Shown one piece after another: positions 34,027 through 43,901 of a stretch of 64,000 nucleotides of DNA. The position numbers and the translations under genes are program-made. The notes beneath the pieces are model-generated. The model searched no databases. It saw only the letters and a program-made list of their open reading frames with translations, and was not told the DNA's origin. Origin of the DNA: Aequorivita sp. H23M31 (GTDB lineage: Bacteria; Bacteroidota; Bacteroidia; Flavobacteriales; Flavobacteriaceae); contig NZ_CP034951.1 of assembly GCF_004022485.1 (NCBI RefSeq), positions 1,240,001 to 1,304,000 on the forward strand, written 5' to 3'. Position 1 is the first letter of the stretch. Every line of letters begins with the position of its first letter.

Positions 34027-35448
34027 CTACTTATAACTTCTCGGACCAATAAAACTGGCACTAGTAGTTTCTATCAATTGGTCTCCACTATACACTTCAA
34101 TAACCGCTCGGTTTTTATCACCACTCAGGGCCGAAGCGTTTATCTCTATAAACAACGTCCCTTCGGTCAAACCTTGGGCAGGAACAATAATCTCGCCCTG
34201 CTTTACTGTATGGATTGTTCCCTTAGGTGATTTTAGCTTAAAATGAATATCGCCCTTTTCATTAGAGGTTTTATTTAAAAGCTTGTAGGTATAAACATTA
34301 CTTATAATATTGTTTTCCTTGTGCTCATAAAGCTGTCCTGGAAGTCGGAGCACATTCGCCTCAACATCGCTCCGTAAGAACAGTAATCCTATTAGCACCC
34401 CAACCAAAATCACTAATACTGCGGTATATCCTTTTAATCTTGGTGTAAACTTAAACGGTGCTTTTTTCTCAATGTTCTCTTCACTGGCGTACCGGATAAG
34501 ACCTCGTGGTAGATTCACCGCATCCATCATATCATCGCATGCATCAATGCAAGCAGTACAATTTATACATTCCAGTTGCGTTCCATTCCGAATGTCTATA
34601 CCCGTAGGGCAAACATTTACACACTGAAAGCAATCTATACAGTCACCTTTTCCAGAAGCTTCTCTGTCTTCATTCTTTCTGAACTTCGCTCTTCCTTTTT
34701 CCTTTTCCCCACGTTTGTGATCGTACGCCACAACTATGGATTTATTATCTAGCATTACACTTTGCAGCCTTCCATAAGGACAGGCGATAATACAAACCTG
34801 CTCCCGGAACCAGGAAAAGATAAAGTAAAAAATCCCCGTAAAAATGAAAAGTGAAAAAAGAGTACTAAGATGATCCGCTGGACCATCCATTATATATCGC
34901 AACAGTCTGTCGCTCCCAATAAGATAAGCCAGAAATATATTGGCGGTCAAAAAGGAAATAAATAAGAAAATGGTCCATTTTAAACCTCGCTTTCTTATTT
35001 TCTCGGCATTCCAGGATTGTTTGTCCAATCTAATCTGCGCTCCCCTGTCTCCGTCAATCCAATATTCAATCCTTCGGAAAACCATTTCCATAAAAATGGT
35101 CTGCGGACAGATCCATCCGCAGAAAATCCGACCAAAGGCAGCTGTAAAAAATATAATAAACACCACTCCCGTAATCATCATGATTACAAAAATGTAAAAA
35201 TCCTGGGGCCAGAAAGGATAACCAAAAATATTGAAGCGTCGTTCCAGAACGTTGAACAGCAAAAATTGATTGCCGTTTATTTTGACGAACGGTGCTATAA
35301 AGAAAAACGCCAGCAGTATATAGCTCACATATTTTCTATATTCATATAGTTTCCCAGAAGGTTTTTTAGGAAATATCCATTTTCTTTTTCCTTCCTCATT
35401 GATAGTCCCTATACTATCCCTAAACGCTTCGTTTTCTGGAGTGTCCAA
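34027..35448 (-). CDS. ccoG: CcoG/RdxA-type cupric reductase, polyferredoxin
   Basis: A 473-aa membrane protein with about five helices (GRIFCGWICPQTIFMEMVFR in the first half) and two [4Fe-4S] clusters, CIDCFQCVNVCP and CINCTACIDAC, followed by the periplasmic Ig-like domain of CcoG (VYTYKLLNKTSNEKG). CcoG reduces Cu(II) to Cu(I) for cbb3 copper loading. In the ccoP-ccoG-ccoH order. Confidence 0.93.
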   Translation of the reverse strand: MDTPENEAFRDSIGTINEEGKRKWIFPKKPSGKLYEYRKYVSYILLAFFFIAPFVKINGNQFLLFNVLERRFNIFGYPFWPQDFYIFVIMMITGVVFIIFFTAAFGRIFCGWICPQTIFMEMVFRRIEYWIDGDRGAQIRLDKQSWNAEKIRKRGLKWTIFLFISFLTANIFLAYLIGSDRLLRYIMDGPADHLSTLFSLFIFTGIFYFIFSWFREQVCIIACPYGRLQSVMLDNKSIVVAYDHKRGEKEKGRAKFRKNEDREASGKGDCIDCFQCVNVCPTGIDIRNGTQLECINCTACIDACDDMMDAVNLPRGLIRYASEENIEKKAPFKFTPRLKGYTAVLVILVGVLIGLLFLRSDVEANVLRLPGQLYEHKENNIISNVYTYKLLNKTSNEKGDIHFKLKSPKGTIHTVKQGEIIVPAQGLTEGTLFIEINASALSGDKNRAVIEVYSGDQLIETTSASFIGPRSYK

Positions 35449-35515
35449 AATTGTACTGTTTTGTTGATTCTGCTAAAACCAGTTATTTTCCTAGAATACT
35501 CTAAGTTGTTTTGTA

Positions 35516-36397
35516 TTAATTTTCAGCAGTCCAAAGGTCTCCTTCGGGAGCTTTTGGATCTGCCGGAGTTGTACCACCCAAACTGATTACATAACTTGCA
35601 ACCTGGGCTATTTCTAAAGGTTTTAAATCCGATTTCCAAGGAATCATTCCCTTTCCAGGACGACCACCTTCACTAATAGTGTGGTAAACATCTTTAATTC
35701 CACCACCTAAAATCCAATATTCATCAGTTAGGTTAGGACCAATTCCTCCTCCTCCGTCATCTTTATGGCAGGCGACACAGTTTTCCCCAAAAATTACTTT
35801 TCCGGCAGCAAGATCTTTTGAATCTGTCAATAGCTCAACGGTATTGGCGTCAATCAAATCCTTATTGTTTTTCTTATATTCCTCGAAATCTGCTTTTGCT
35901 TGCGCCAATTCAATTTGATATTCTTCGATTTGAGTTGTGCCATCAAATACGTGGTAGCGCAATAAATAGATTACTGCAAACACGATTGAAGCATAGAACA
36001 TATAAACCCACCAAGGCGGTAGATTGTTATCAAGCTCGCGGATTCCGTCGTAATTATGGTCCAAAACAATTTCCTGTTCCTTTTCAATTGGTTTGCTTCC
36101 AAGAGATTTTTTATACATTCTTTCGAACCAACCATATAGGGCATCCTTTCTTTTCTCTTCTGCAAGCAGGTATTTTTCCTGTGATGCAGGAGTAAGACCG
36201 GCAAAAAGAACCCTTTGCAATGCCGCAATGACAACCTCCAATACAATAGCCAGGAACAAGATCAAGGCTAGGATACCCCAAATAATAGGATATTTTACAA
36301 TGGCCATTTGATCTCCAGCATCAATAAAGAATTCAAATATAAAGAAGGCGAAAACCATATAAATGGCCACCCTAATATATGCTACAGTGTTTTTCAT
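35516..36397 (-). CDS. ccoP: cbb3 oxidase subunit III, mono-heme CcoP
   Basis: A 293-aa protein with N-terminal membrane segments (VYMVFAFFIFEFFIDA; IIWGILALILFLAIVLEVVIA) and a third helix after NLPPWWVYMFYASIVFAVIYLL, which is the CcoP signature. Only one CxxCH is present (CVACH in GENCVACHKDDGGGG), against two in classical CcoP. The upstream region contains two extra helices that may represent a fused small subunit. Overlaps ccoQ by 4 bp. Confidence 0.9.
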   Translation of the reverse strand: MKNTVAYIRVAIYMVFAFFIFEFFIDAGDQMAIVKYPIIWGILALILFLAIVLEVVIAALQRVLFAGLTPASQEKYLLAEEKRKDALYGWFERMYKKSLGSKPIEKEQEIVLDHNYDGIRELDNNLPPWWVYMFYASIVFAVIYLLRYHVFDGTTQIEEYQIELAQAKADFEEYKKNNKDLIDANTVELLTDSKDLAAGKVIFGENCVACHKDDGGGGIGPNLTDEYWILGGGIKDVYHTISEGGRPGKGMIPWKSDLKPLEIAQVASYVISLGGTTPADPKAPEGDLWTAEN

Positions 36398-36585
36398 AAT
36401 TCTTCTTCGTTTAGGTTGTTGTTTTCAAGTGGGATATTGCTCACTTCACGAATATGCTCTTTTTTTGCTGTAATAACCCAATAAAACAGTCCGACAAAAA
36501 AGATGAAAAATATAAGAAGCGAGATCATTGGATAAATCTGAACGTTATCGATGTTTTCTAAATTTCCTTTTACAAATTTTAGCAT
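36394..36585 (-). CDS. ccoQ: cbb3 oxidase small subunit CcoQ
   Basis: 63 residues with one membrane helix (MISLLIFFIFFVGLFYWVIT) and a polar tail, between ccoNO and ccoP, as CcoQ always is. Its stop overlaps the ccoP start by 4 bp. Confidence 0.85.
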   Translation of the reverse strand: MLKFVKGNLENIDNVQIYPMISLLIFFIFFVGLFYWVITAKKEHIREVSNIPLENNNLNEEEL

Positions 36586-36587
36586 AC

Positions 36588-38789
36588 CTAGTCGTTTTGA
36601 GCTGATGCGTTATCAGCATTTTCCATTTTTATATCTGTACCTAGACGTTGCAAATAAGCAATCAGGGCAACGATTTCGCGATCTTTCATCTCTACAAACT
36701 CTTCGTTGTTCTCTGCTGCATATTTCTTATCGGCTTCATAGGAAGTTACAAAATCAGGATCGCTGTAAAGATTCTTCTCGATTTTGGCTCCTTGCTCGTC
36801 CATTAACTGCTGAGCGTTGGCAATTTCTTCATCAGAATACGGTACCCCCAAGGTAACCAATGCATTCATTTTACGCTCAGTCATACTTTTATCCAATCTG
36901 TCCGTAACCAACCACTTGTAGGAAGGCATAATAGATCCCGAAGATGTACTCTGTGGATCGTACATATGGTTTAAGTGCCAGTTATCTGAATACTTTCCTC
37001 CAATTCTGTGAAGATCTGGTCCGGTACGTTTACTTCCCCATAAAAATGGATGGTCATATACGTATTCTCCAGATTTGGAATATTCTCCATATCTTAATAC
37101 CTCGCTTCGGAAAGGTCTGATCATTTGAGAGTGACAGGACACACAACCTTCCCGGATGTAAATATCGCGACCCTCCAATTCCAATGGCGTATAAGGTTTC
37201 ACACTTGCAATTCTAGGTACATAATCATCTACCATCAAAGAAGGAATGATCTGAACTGCACCTCCAATTAAAATGGCGATTGTTGCATAAATAGTAAGTT
37301 TAATAGGACGTCTTTCCAGCCAAGAGTGGTAGCCTTCACCGGCAGTCTGTAATTTGGTTACAGGTACAAGTGGGGCAGCTTCTGCAAGTTCATCTGTTAC
37401 TGCACTACCTTTTTTGGCAGTCATAATAATATTATAGATGGCGATACAAGCTCCCAAAATATACATTGATCCACCAATAGCACGCATCCAGTACATCGGA
37501 GTAATCTGAATCACGGTTTCAAGGAAGTTTGGATATTTTAATGAGCCATCAGCATCAAATTGGTTCCACATAGACGACTGCATAAATCCAGCAACGTACA
37601 TTGGGAGGGCATACATAATAATCCCCAGCGTCCCAACCCAGAAGTGTGCATTGGCGAGCTTTACGGAGAATAATTTTGTTTTGAAAAGTCTGGGCACCAA
37701 CCAATAGATCATACCAAAGGTCAAAAATCCATTCCAGGCAAGTGCCCCTACGTGAACGTGGGCAATAATCCAGTCGCTAAAGTGGGCAATAGCGTTTACG
37801 TTTTTTAAGGAAAGCATCGGGCCTTCAAAAGTTGCCATACCGTAGCCGGTAATTGCAACAACCATAAACTTCAACACCGGGTCTACGCGAACTTTATCCC
37901 AAGCTCCACGAAGTGTTAAGAGTCCGTTTATCATCCCTCCCCAAGATGGAGCAAGAAGCATTACGGAAAAGGCTACTCCCAGGTTCTGTGCCCACTCAGG
38001 AAGTGCGGTATATAACAAGTGGTGAGGACCAGCCCAGATATAAATAAAAATGAGTGACCAGAAGTGAACAATAGAAAGTCGGTATGAATAAACCGGTCTA
38101 TTAGCTGCTTTTGGAACAAAGTAATACATCAGTCCCAAGAAAGGTGTAGTAAGGAAGAACGCTACCGCGTTATGCCCGTACCACCATTGCACTAAGGCAT
38201 CCTGTACCCCGGAATAAGCTGAATAACTTTTAAGCGCACTAACCGGAATAGCCATACTATTTACAATATGCAAAACGGCAACGGTTACCCAAGTTCCAAG
38301 GTAGAACCAAAGGGCAACATATAAGTGACGTTGGCGTCTTTTTACCATTGTCATTATTAGGTTGATACCGAAAGCTACCCAAATAATTGCAATGGCAATA
38401 TCTATTGGCCATTCCAATTCGGCATACTCTTTTGTTGAGGTATAACCAAGGGGAAGCGTGATGGCGGCGGCAACAATTATGGCCTGCCATCCCCAGAAGT
38501 TAAGGTTGCTAAGTGCATCACTCCACATTCTTGCTTTAAGCAGACGCTGTGACGAATAATACACCCCAGCAAATATGGCATTCCCAACAAAGGCAAAAAT
38601 TACCGCGTTGGTGTGCAATGGACGTAAACGACCAAAGCTAAGCCATGAAATACCTTCGGTCATATTGGGGAACAAAAACATAAAGGCCAAAAGCAAGCCC
38701 ACGGACATCCCTATAAGACCCCAGAATAAGGTTGCATAGATGAACTTCTTGACAATCTGGTTGTCATAATAAAATTGCTCTGTTTGCAT
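36588..38789 (-). CDS. ccoN: cbb3 oxidase subunits I and II fused (CcoNO)
   Basis: A 733-aa fusion. Residues 1-~480 are CcoN with about 12 helices: low-spin heme and CuB ligands in LRPLHTNAV, YGHNAVAFF, GPHHLLYTA (His256/257, with the cross-link Tyr250 six residues before) and IIAHVHVGAL. Residues ~500-733 are CcoO, a membrane-anchored mono-heme cytochrome c (EGCVSCHSQMIRPF, GPDLHRIGGKYS). It reduces O2 with high affinity and pumps protons. The N-O fusion is usual in Bacteroidota. It follows ccoS by 14 bp. Confidence 0.95.
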   Translation of the reverse strand: MQTEQFYYDNQIVKKFIYATLFWGLIGMSVGLLLAFMFLFPNMTEGISWLSFGRLRPLHTNAVIFAFVGNAIFAGVYYSSQRLLKARMWSDALSNLNFWGWQAIIVAAAITLPLGYTSTKEYAELEWPIDIAIAIIWVAFGINLIMTMVKRRQRHLYVALWFYLGTWVTVAVLHIVNSMAIPVSALKSYSAYSGVQDALVQWWYGHNAVAFFLTTPFLGLMYYFVPKAANRPVYSYRLSIVHFWSLIFIYIWAGPHHLLYTALPEWAQNLGVAFSVMLLAPSWGGMINGLLTLRGAWDKVRVDPVLKFMVVAITGYGMATFEGPMLSLKNVNAIAHFSDWIIAHVHVGALAWNGFLTFGMIYWLVPRLFKTKLFSVKLANAHFWVGTLGIIMYALPMYVAGFMQSSMWNQFDADGSLKYPNFLETVIQITPMYWMRAIGGSMYILGACIAIYNIIMTAKKGSAVTDELAEAAPLVPVTKLQTAGEGYHSWLERRPIKLTIYATIAILIGGAVQIIPSLMVDDYVPRIASVKPYTPLELEGRDIYIREGCVSCHSQMIRPFRSEVLRYGEYSKSGEYVYDHPFLWGSKRTGPDLHRIGGKYSDNWHLNHMYDPQSTSSGSIMPSYKWLVTDRLDKSMTERKMNALVTLGVPYSDEEIANAQQLMDEQGAKIEKNLYSDPDFVTSYEADKKYAAENNEEFVEMKDREIVALIAYLQRLGTDIKMENADNASAQND

Positions 38790-38803
38790 AATAATTGGTT
38801 GAT

Positions 38804-39010
38804 TTATTTCTTTTTTAAGTTTTCGGTTTTTTCGGAATTGTGATTTTCTTTTGGTGATTTCTCTTTTACAAGCTCATCCTCAAATAACATGCGCACGGAA
38901 GGCGTATAGGTATCGTCATACTGGCCACTCTTTACCGAATAGATAAAAGCGACAAAAAATATGACGGCCACCAAAATACTGATTGCCAGCAACATGTAAA
39001 TTATGTTCAT
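38804..39010 (-). CDS. ccoS: cbb3 oxidase assembly protein CcoS
   Basis: 68 residues: one membrane helix (MLLAISILVAVIFFVAFIYS) followed by KSGQYDDTYTPSVRMLFEDE, the CcoS pattern. Needed for cofactor insertion into cbb3. Lies 57 bp after ccoI and 14 bp before ccoNO. Confidence 0.9.
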   Translation of the reverse strand: MNIIYMLLAISILVAVIFFVAFIYSVKSGQYDDTYTPSVRMLFEDELVKEKSPKENHNSEKTENLKKK

Positions 39011-39067
39011 TTCTGAAAATTATGGTTCAAAAATATCTTTGAATTTCGCGATAGGCTATGACAAAAA

Positions 39068-41527
39068 TCAATTTTTCTTATTTAGATTCATTCTTAGTTT
39101 CTTTCCCGCATTTTGAGACGCAATGGTAGTAAAAACTACTATACTGATCGAACTTAACGGCATCAAGATCGCAGCGACTACTGGTTTTAAATGACCAGTT
39201 ACCGCAAAGCTTAAGCCTATAAGATTATAAAAAAGTGAAAATAAAAATGCCCAATTTATAATCTGGGTAGCTCTCTTTCCCGCAGTTATATAGGCAGCAA
39301 AGGCTTTAAAGCGTGAGGCGTCCAAAATTCCGTCGCAAGCTGGGGAAAAGACATTGGTGTTTTCAGAAATAGCAATTCCCACATCACTTTGTTTTAGGGC
39401 TCCCGCATCATTAAGTCCATCGCCAACCATCATCACCGTTTTTCCCTCTTTTTGAAGATTCTTGATAAAGTTGAGTTTATCCTCCGGTTTTTGGCCAAAA
39501 TGCATCTCTGTTCCCACTGGAAGCAATTGTTCCAAACGAGATCTTTCTCCGTCATTATCACCCGAAAGAACTACCAATTTTTTCTTTGCAGCTAAGCTCT
39601 CAAAAGTAGCTGAAATTCCATCGCGGTATTCACTATTGAAAATATAACAGCCCTTATAATCTTGGTCTGTACTGATATGGACAGAGGTTCTGTTTTTTTG
39701 CTCTGCAATAAATGAATCTTCAGGAGTATTTTCATCTTGATGATTTACAAAATCGTAAGCTCCAATTTTAATGGATTTCTGTTCATATTTTGCGGACATC
39801 CCCTTCCCTACTTCTTCTTCAAATTCATCTGGAGTGAGGATGTTGTTCTTTTCCAAAATTCCATATAAAGCTCTGCTTAAAGGATGGTTGGACGCTCGTA
39901 GGGTACCGGTAAGTAGGTTTCGCTCCTCTTCAGTAAGTTCGATACCTTCGTAGGTAATAAAATTTTTCTCGTTGGTAGTAAGCGTTCCAGTTTTGTCAAA
40001 AACAATGGTATCGATTTTCGCCATTTGCTCAATAACGGAAGCCTCTTTTAAGTATAACTTCTCACGGCCAAATATTCTCAGGAAGTTTCCTAAGGTAAAA
40101 GGTGCCGCAAGGGCAATAGCACAGGGGCAAGCAACTATAAGTACCGCTGTAAACACGTTGAAGGCTTTGGATGGATCTACTACCATCCAGAACAAAGTGG
40201 AGAGGAAGGCAATAGTTAGAATACTGATGGTAAATCGTTTGCTGATGCCATCGGTAAGCGATTCAAAAATTCCTTGATGGTTTTTGCTAAACACGTCGTT
40301 GCTCCAAAGCTGGGTAAGGTAGCTTTGTGAAACAGGTTTTAGGGCTTCTACTTCAAGTATTCCCGCTTGCTGTTTTCCTCCGGCAAAAAGTTTATCGCCA
40401 CTTTTCTTCGCAATAGGTTCGGCTTCACCGGTTACAAAACTGTAATCAATCAATGCATTTCCTTTTATGAGAATAGCATCGACAGGAAGAATTTCGTTAT
40501 TTCGAACCAATAACCTGTCCCCTGTTTTTACGGTATAAACCTCGGCTTGTTCCTCTGTAATCTTTCCGAAGGAATCTTTTACCAATCGTGTAACGGCAAT
40601 GGGGAAATATGATTTATAATCTCTTTCAAAGGAGAGATAGGAATATGTTTTCTGCTGAAAAAATTTCCCAAGTAATAGGAAAAATAGAAGTCCGGCAAGG
40701 CTGTCAAAAAAACCGGTACCCCAATCCATTACGATATCCAGGGTACTTCGTATAAAAAGAACCGCAACACCTAAAGCAATTGGAACATCTATATTCAGTA
40801 TGCGTGAACGCAATCCTTTGTATGCAGAAATAAAATAACCGCTTGCAGAATAAAATACCACTGGCAGGGAAAAAGCAAACATCAACCATCTGAAAAATGG
40901 CTTGAATTGATCCAACCAGAAATCGGAATCTTCAAAATATTCCGGAAGCGTGAGGAACATAATGTTTCCAAAAGCGAATCCTGCAATAGCAAGTTTATAG
41001 ATAAGACTTCGGTCAACGGATTTTTTCTTCTTATCGGAATCTTCAAGGGAAATATAGGGCTCATATCCAATTCTTGTCAATAAAACAACGAGAGACTTTA
41101 AGGAACTTTCGGTTGTTTTAACGTCCGAAGATTCCATCGTTGAATTTGAAAATGTGATACGAACCGTTTTTTCGGGAAAATTAACTTGAGAGGATTTGAC
41201 GTTCGGAATAAGTTTATCCAAATTTTCGAGCACCCAAATACAGCTACTACAGTGAATGGATGGTATAAGGAAAGAGACTATCTGGGTATTTCCATCATTG
41301 AATTCCAAGAGTTTTTCAACTATGGCTTCATTGTCCAGAAAATCATATTTACCAGCTACTTCATTTGGAGAAATTCCGGGAGTGGATTGCAGATCGTAAT
41401 AATACCCAAGTTCATTGGCGTGCAAAATTTCATATACCATTTTGCAGCCTTGGCAACAAAATGATTTTTCCTCGTGCTTAATCTCAACATCAAGGCACGA
41501 ATCTCCACAGTGGAAACAATTTGCCAT
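39068..41527 (-). CDS. ccoI: Copper-exporting P-type ATPase of the cbb3 operon (CcoI/FixI)
   Basis: An 819-aa P1B-ATPase. The N-terminus has a Cys-rich region (CFHCGDSC, CCQGC) typical of FixI and an HMA-like IHCSSCIW. The membrane CPC is in VACPCAIALAAPF, the phosphorylation site in FDKTGTLT, and the hinge in MVGDGLNDAGAL. It supplies Cu to the periplasmic side for cbb3 assembly. First gene of the - strand operon, behind a promoter with an FNR-like palindrome. Confidence 0.93.
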   Translation of the reverse strand: MANCFHCGDSCLDVEIKHEEKSFCCQGCKMVYEILHANELGYYYDLQSTPGISPNEVAGKYDFLDNEAIVEKLLEFNDGNTQIVSFLIPSIHCSSCIWVLENLDKLIPNVKSSQVNFPEKTVRITFSNSTMESSDVKTTESSLKSLVVLLTRIGYEPYISLEDSDKKKKSVDRSLIYKLAIAGFAFGNIMFLTLPEYFEDSDFWLDQFKPFFRWLMFAFSLPVVFYSASGYFISAYKGLRSRILNIDVPIALGVAVLFIRSTLDIVMDWGTGFFDSLAGLLFFLLLGKFFQQKTYSYLSFERDYKSYFPIAVTRLVKDSFGKITEEQAEVYTVKTGDRLLVRNNEILPVDAILIKGNALIDYSFVTGEAEPIAKKSGDKLFAGGKQQAGILEVEALKPVSQSYLTQLWSNDVFSKNHQGIFESLTDGISKRFTISILTIAFLSTLFWMVVDPSKAFNVFTAVLIVACPCAIALAAPFTLGNFLRIFGREKLYLKEASVIEQMAKIDTIVFDKTGTLTTNEKNFITYEGIELTEEERNLLTGTLRASNHPLSRALYGILEKNNILTPDEFEEEVGKGMSAKYEQKSIKIGAYDFVNHQDENTPEDSFIAEQKNRTSVHISTDQDYKGCYIFNSEYRDGISATFESLAAKKKLVVLSGDNDGERSRLEQLLPVGTEMHFGQKPEDKLNFIKNLQKEGKTVMMVGDGLNDAGALKQSDVGIAISENTNVFSPACDGILDASRFKAFAAYITAGKRATQIINWAFLFSLFYNLIGLSFAVTGHLKPVVAAILMPLSSISIVVFTTIASQNAGKKLRMNLNKKN

Positions 41528-41555
41528 CCCTAAAATTTTTGCTTTTTACCCGCGG

Positions 41556-41598
41556 CAAAGATGGCACAATTAAAGAAGATTTGAAATGATAATTATCA
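41556..41598 (-). promoter_or_regulatory. ccoI promoter with FNR-like palindrome
   Basis: On the - strand CATCTTTG (complement of 41556-41563) matches TAnnTTTG at 7 of 8. TGATAATTATCA (41587-41598) is a perfect palindrome with core TGAT-N4-ATCA, its centre 36.5 bp upstream of the last G of the -7 box, which places it near -42. The same geometry recurs before ric. A Fur-like reading (GATAAT words nearby) is a weaker alternative. Confidence 0.65.
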
Positions 41599-41779
41599 GA
41601 ATGATAATGAAGCAGGATTTTGAAAATAATCCTATCCTAAAAAAAACTTGTAGAAACATTTAGGTACCGTAAATTCAACGAAGTTTTTTTGCATTGCCCA
41701 ACCACTTCGCCTTCGCTCAGGGCGGGCTTCAACTAGAAAGTCTAGAGAAAATGCTTAGAACAAGATTTCATTGAAAATA

Positions 41780-43012
41780 TTAATTGCCGAGATTTTTCAA
41801 TGGCCAAACTTTCGTATCGCGAATATTAGCAAAAAATAGTATGCCAATGGCAACAGGAAAAAGACAACTTAGCACAGCTAGAAAAATGTAATATTCTGCA
41901 AAAAATGGTAGTCCTATCCAAAAGGCTGTTGCTTTATAAAAAATAAGGATTTCCGTAGTGGCAAAAGCTATTAAAAATAGCCATACAAAACTTTTGGACA
42001 GCTTTAATAATTTGAAGTATTTTAAAAATGCAATTAAGGTAGTGATGATAATACCAAGAAAGACCAAATGCAAGTAACCGATCACGAAATCCTTGAGACG
42101 ATATGCCAAATTTGCCATGTACGGATGCGCGGAAATAAGTTGCATTAAAAGTTTTACTCCCATTAAAACAAAGGCGATTTTTAAAAACAGCCAAGAGTAT
42201 TGTCCAAATTCCCTTTTAATTATTGGGAAACCTGGTTTAATAATCCCATAAAGATCGGAGAATGCCAGCATCTGGACTACAGCACCGATTCCTCCTAAAA
42301 CGTAGAATATTTTTGGAGGTTGAAACCAGAGTGCAGAAAGAAAGAACGTTGCAATCCCGCCAAAATTAAAGAGATATAGAAATGATTTTAGATTCTGCGG
42401 ATTAAACTGAACCCCCTTCTCCTCAAAAAAGAAAAACAAAATTCCTAAAAGACCAAGAATAAACCAGGCGTTGTATTGAAAATGAAGATAGAAATAAATT
42501 GATGTTTTATACCATATGGAAGTTGGACCCAAAGTGGACATCACCCCCCCAATTGCCCAGGGTCCTATGCTAGAAAACACCAGATACCACAACGCAATTT
42601 TAATCAGTCGCCACGAAAAACGGGTTTTGAAATGTTCTGGCACATATTTCATTGCAAACCAAGCGAACCAATAGGAAGCAAAAAGGAATAAAGTAGAAAA
42701 GATGATTGAGAACAGAGCGTATCCTTGAATGGGAAAGGTAATTATCATTCCCAAGATACTTATGTTGGTAACGTAAAATATGCGACTATAAAGTTTGGGT
42801 TTATCTGCGGATTGGAGGAAGATCCTATAGATCAAAGTGGTTAGTCCAAGATAGACCCAACCCAGGAGGGCTGTATGGGAATGGGCGTGAAGCAAAAACT
42901 TATGATTGATGGGAAGTGGCGTTACTACATAAAATCGAAGAAGAATTCCCATTAAGGACACTATCAAAAAATAGAATAGCGCAATTACAATATGCTTCTT
43001 AAGATTTATCAC
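41780..43012 (-). CDS. Heme-copper-oxidase-like 12-TM membrane protein
   Basis: A 410-aa integral membrane protein with about 11-12 helices. Conserved-looking His clusters sit where subunit-I-type proteins bind heme: LLHAHSHTALLGW near the second helix, YFYLHFQYNAWF in the middle and GYLHLVFLG late. There is no HH pair like that of CcoN and the protein is shorter, so it is not a full oxidase. It lies between the cbb3 operon and ric, so a role in NO or oxygen handling is plausible. No precise family is claimed. Confidence 0.7.
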   Translation of the reverse strand: MINLKKHIVIALFYFLIVSLMGILLRFYVVTPLPINHKFLLHAHSHTALLGWVYLGLTTLIYRIFLQSADKPKLYSRIFYVTNISILGMIITFPIQGYALFSIIFSTLFLFASYWFAWFAMKYVPEHFKTRFSWRLIKIALWYLVFSSIGPWAIGGVMSTLGPTSIWYKTSIYFYLHFQYNAWFILGLLGILFFFFEEKGVQFNPQNLKSFLYLFNFGGIATFFLSALWFQPPKIFYVLGGIGAVVQMLAFSDLYGIIKPGFPIIKREFGQYSWLFLKIAFVLMGVKLLMQLISAHPYMANLAYRLKDFVIGYLHLVFLGIIITTLIAFLKYFKLLKLSKSFVWLFLIAFATTEILIFYKATAFWIGLPFFAEYYIFLAVLSCLFPVAIGILFFANIRDTKVWPLKNLGN

Positions 43013-43023
43013 CCGGCAAAATT

Positions 43024-43073
43024 AAAAAAACAGTCCGGATGTGCACGCTAAAAAGCATACTTCCTCCGGACTG
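43024..43073 (-). terminator. Terminator of ric
   Basis: CAGTCCGGA (43031-43039) pairs perfectly with TCCGGACTG (43065-43073). On the - strand the stem is followed by seven T (43024-43030). It separates ric from the membrane protein gene; it lies between the ric stop (43134) and the next start (43012). Confidence 0.85.
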
Positions 43074-43133
43074 CTAAAAACCAATCAAAATGTAAATAAA
43101 AAAATCTTTATAAAATATAATCGGGAGTTAAAA

Positions 43134-43859
43134 TTAATTGGATTGTAAGGTCTTTTCAAGCTTTAATGCTTTTGGAAAAAGGATATTATTTTCCAAATGA
43201 ATATGCTGGTGAAGATCTTGCTCAAATTCGTCCAATTTAGCAAAGAATGCTCGGTAAGTATTGCAAGCTCCTTGTGGTGGTGTAAAACCATTGCTCAATT
43301 CGGAAATACGTTTTAGGTAATTTCCTGCTTCTTCGTGCTCCTCTTCCATCATATGGATTGGGTTTTCAACGGACCCGAAATGAGTTGAGGGTACTTCTGT
43401 ACCTTCGGCTTCTGCCTTAACTAACTTTTTAATGAATGGAAAAAGGATCAATTCCTCTTTACGTTGGTGACCTGCCATTGCCTGAACCAATTTAATAACC
43501 AATTCCTCAATTTCAGCCAATTCGGTATAATGACCTCCATGAACGTGATTTACTCTTTTTGCGTACTGCAATAAAAGGGGACTGTTTTCCTCCACATAAT
43601 GGTGGTGCACATTTACAATATGGTCTGCCAGGAAATCCAATTTCCAGCTATTGTAATCAAGAGCTCTATCGGGAGTAGAATTCAAATTTTGTAATTCACC
43701 TATTAAAACAGAAGGATCGATTTTAGCCTTTTCGCAAGCGCGTTTAATACTTATTCCTCCACCACAGCAAAAATCAATTCCGTGTTTTTTAAATATATGT
43801 GCTGCTTTTATGTTTTCTGTAACCACGTCGGCTACCGTTCTTTCTTCTAGTGTACTCAT
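43134..43859 (-). CDS. ric: Iron-sulfur cluster repair di-iron protein (RIC/ScdA/YtfE)
   Basis: A 241-aa protein: N-terminal ScdA domain (ADVVTENIKAAHIFKKHGIDFCCGGG) then a hemerythrin-like di-iron fold with His/Glu ligands in LADHIVNVHHHYVEENS, HGGHYTELAEIEE, MAGHQRKEELILFPF, MEEEHEEAG and HIHLENNILFPKA. RIC repairs Fe-S centres damaged by nitric oxide or oxidants. It has its own FNR-like promoter and terminator. Confidence 0.93.
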   Translation of the reverse strand: MSTLEERTVADVVTENIKAAHIFKKHGIDFCCGGGISIKRACEKAKIDPSVLIGELQNLNSTPDRALDYNSWKLDFLADHIVNVHHHYVEENSPLLLQYAKRVNHVHGGHYTELAEIEELVIKLVQAMAGHQRKEELILFPFIKKLVKAEAEGTEVPSTHFGSVENPIHMMEEEHEEAGNYLKRISELSNGFTPPQGACNTYRAFFAKLDEFEQDLHQHIHLENNILFPKALKLEKTLQSN

Positions 43860-43901
43860 CTTTCCTCGATTTTTGAATGAAACTTTGTTTTAAATACGAC
43901 G

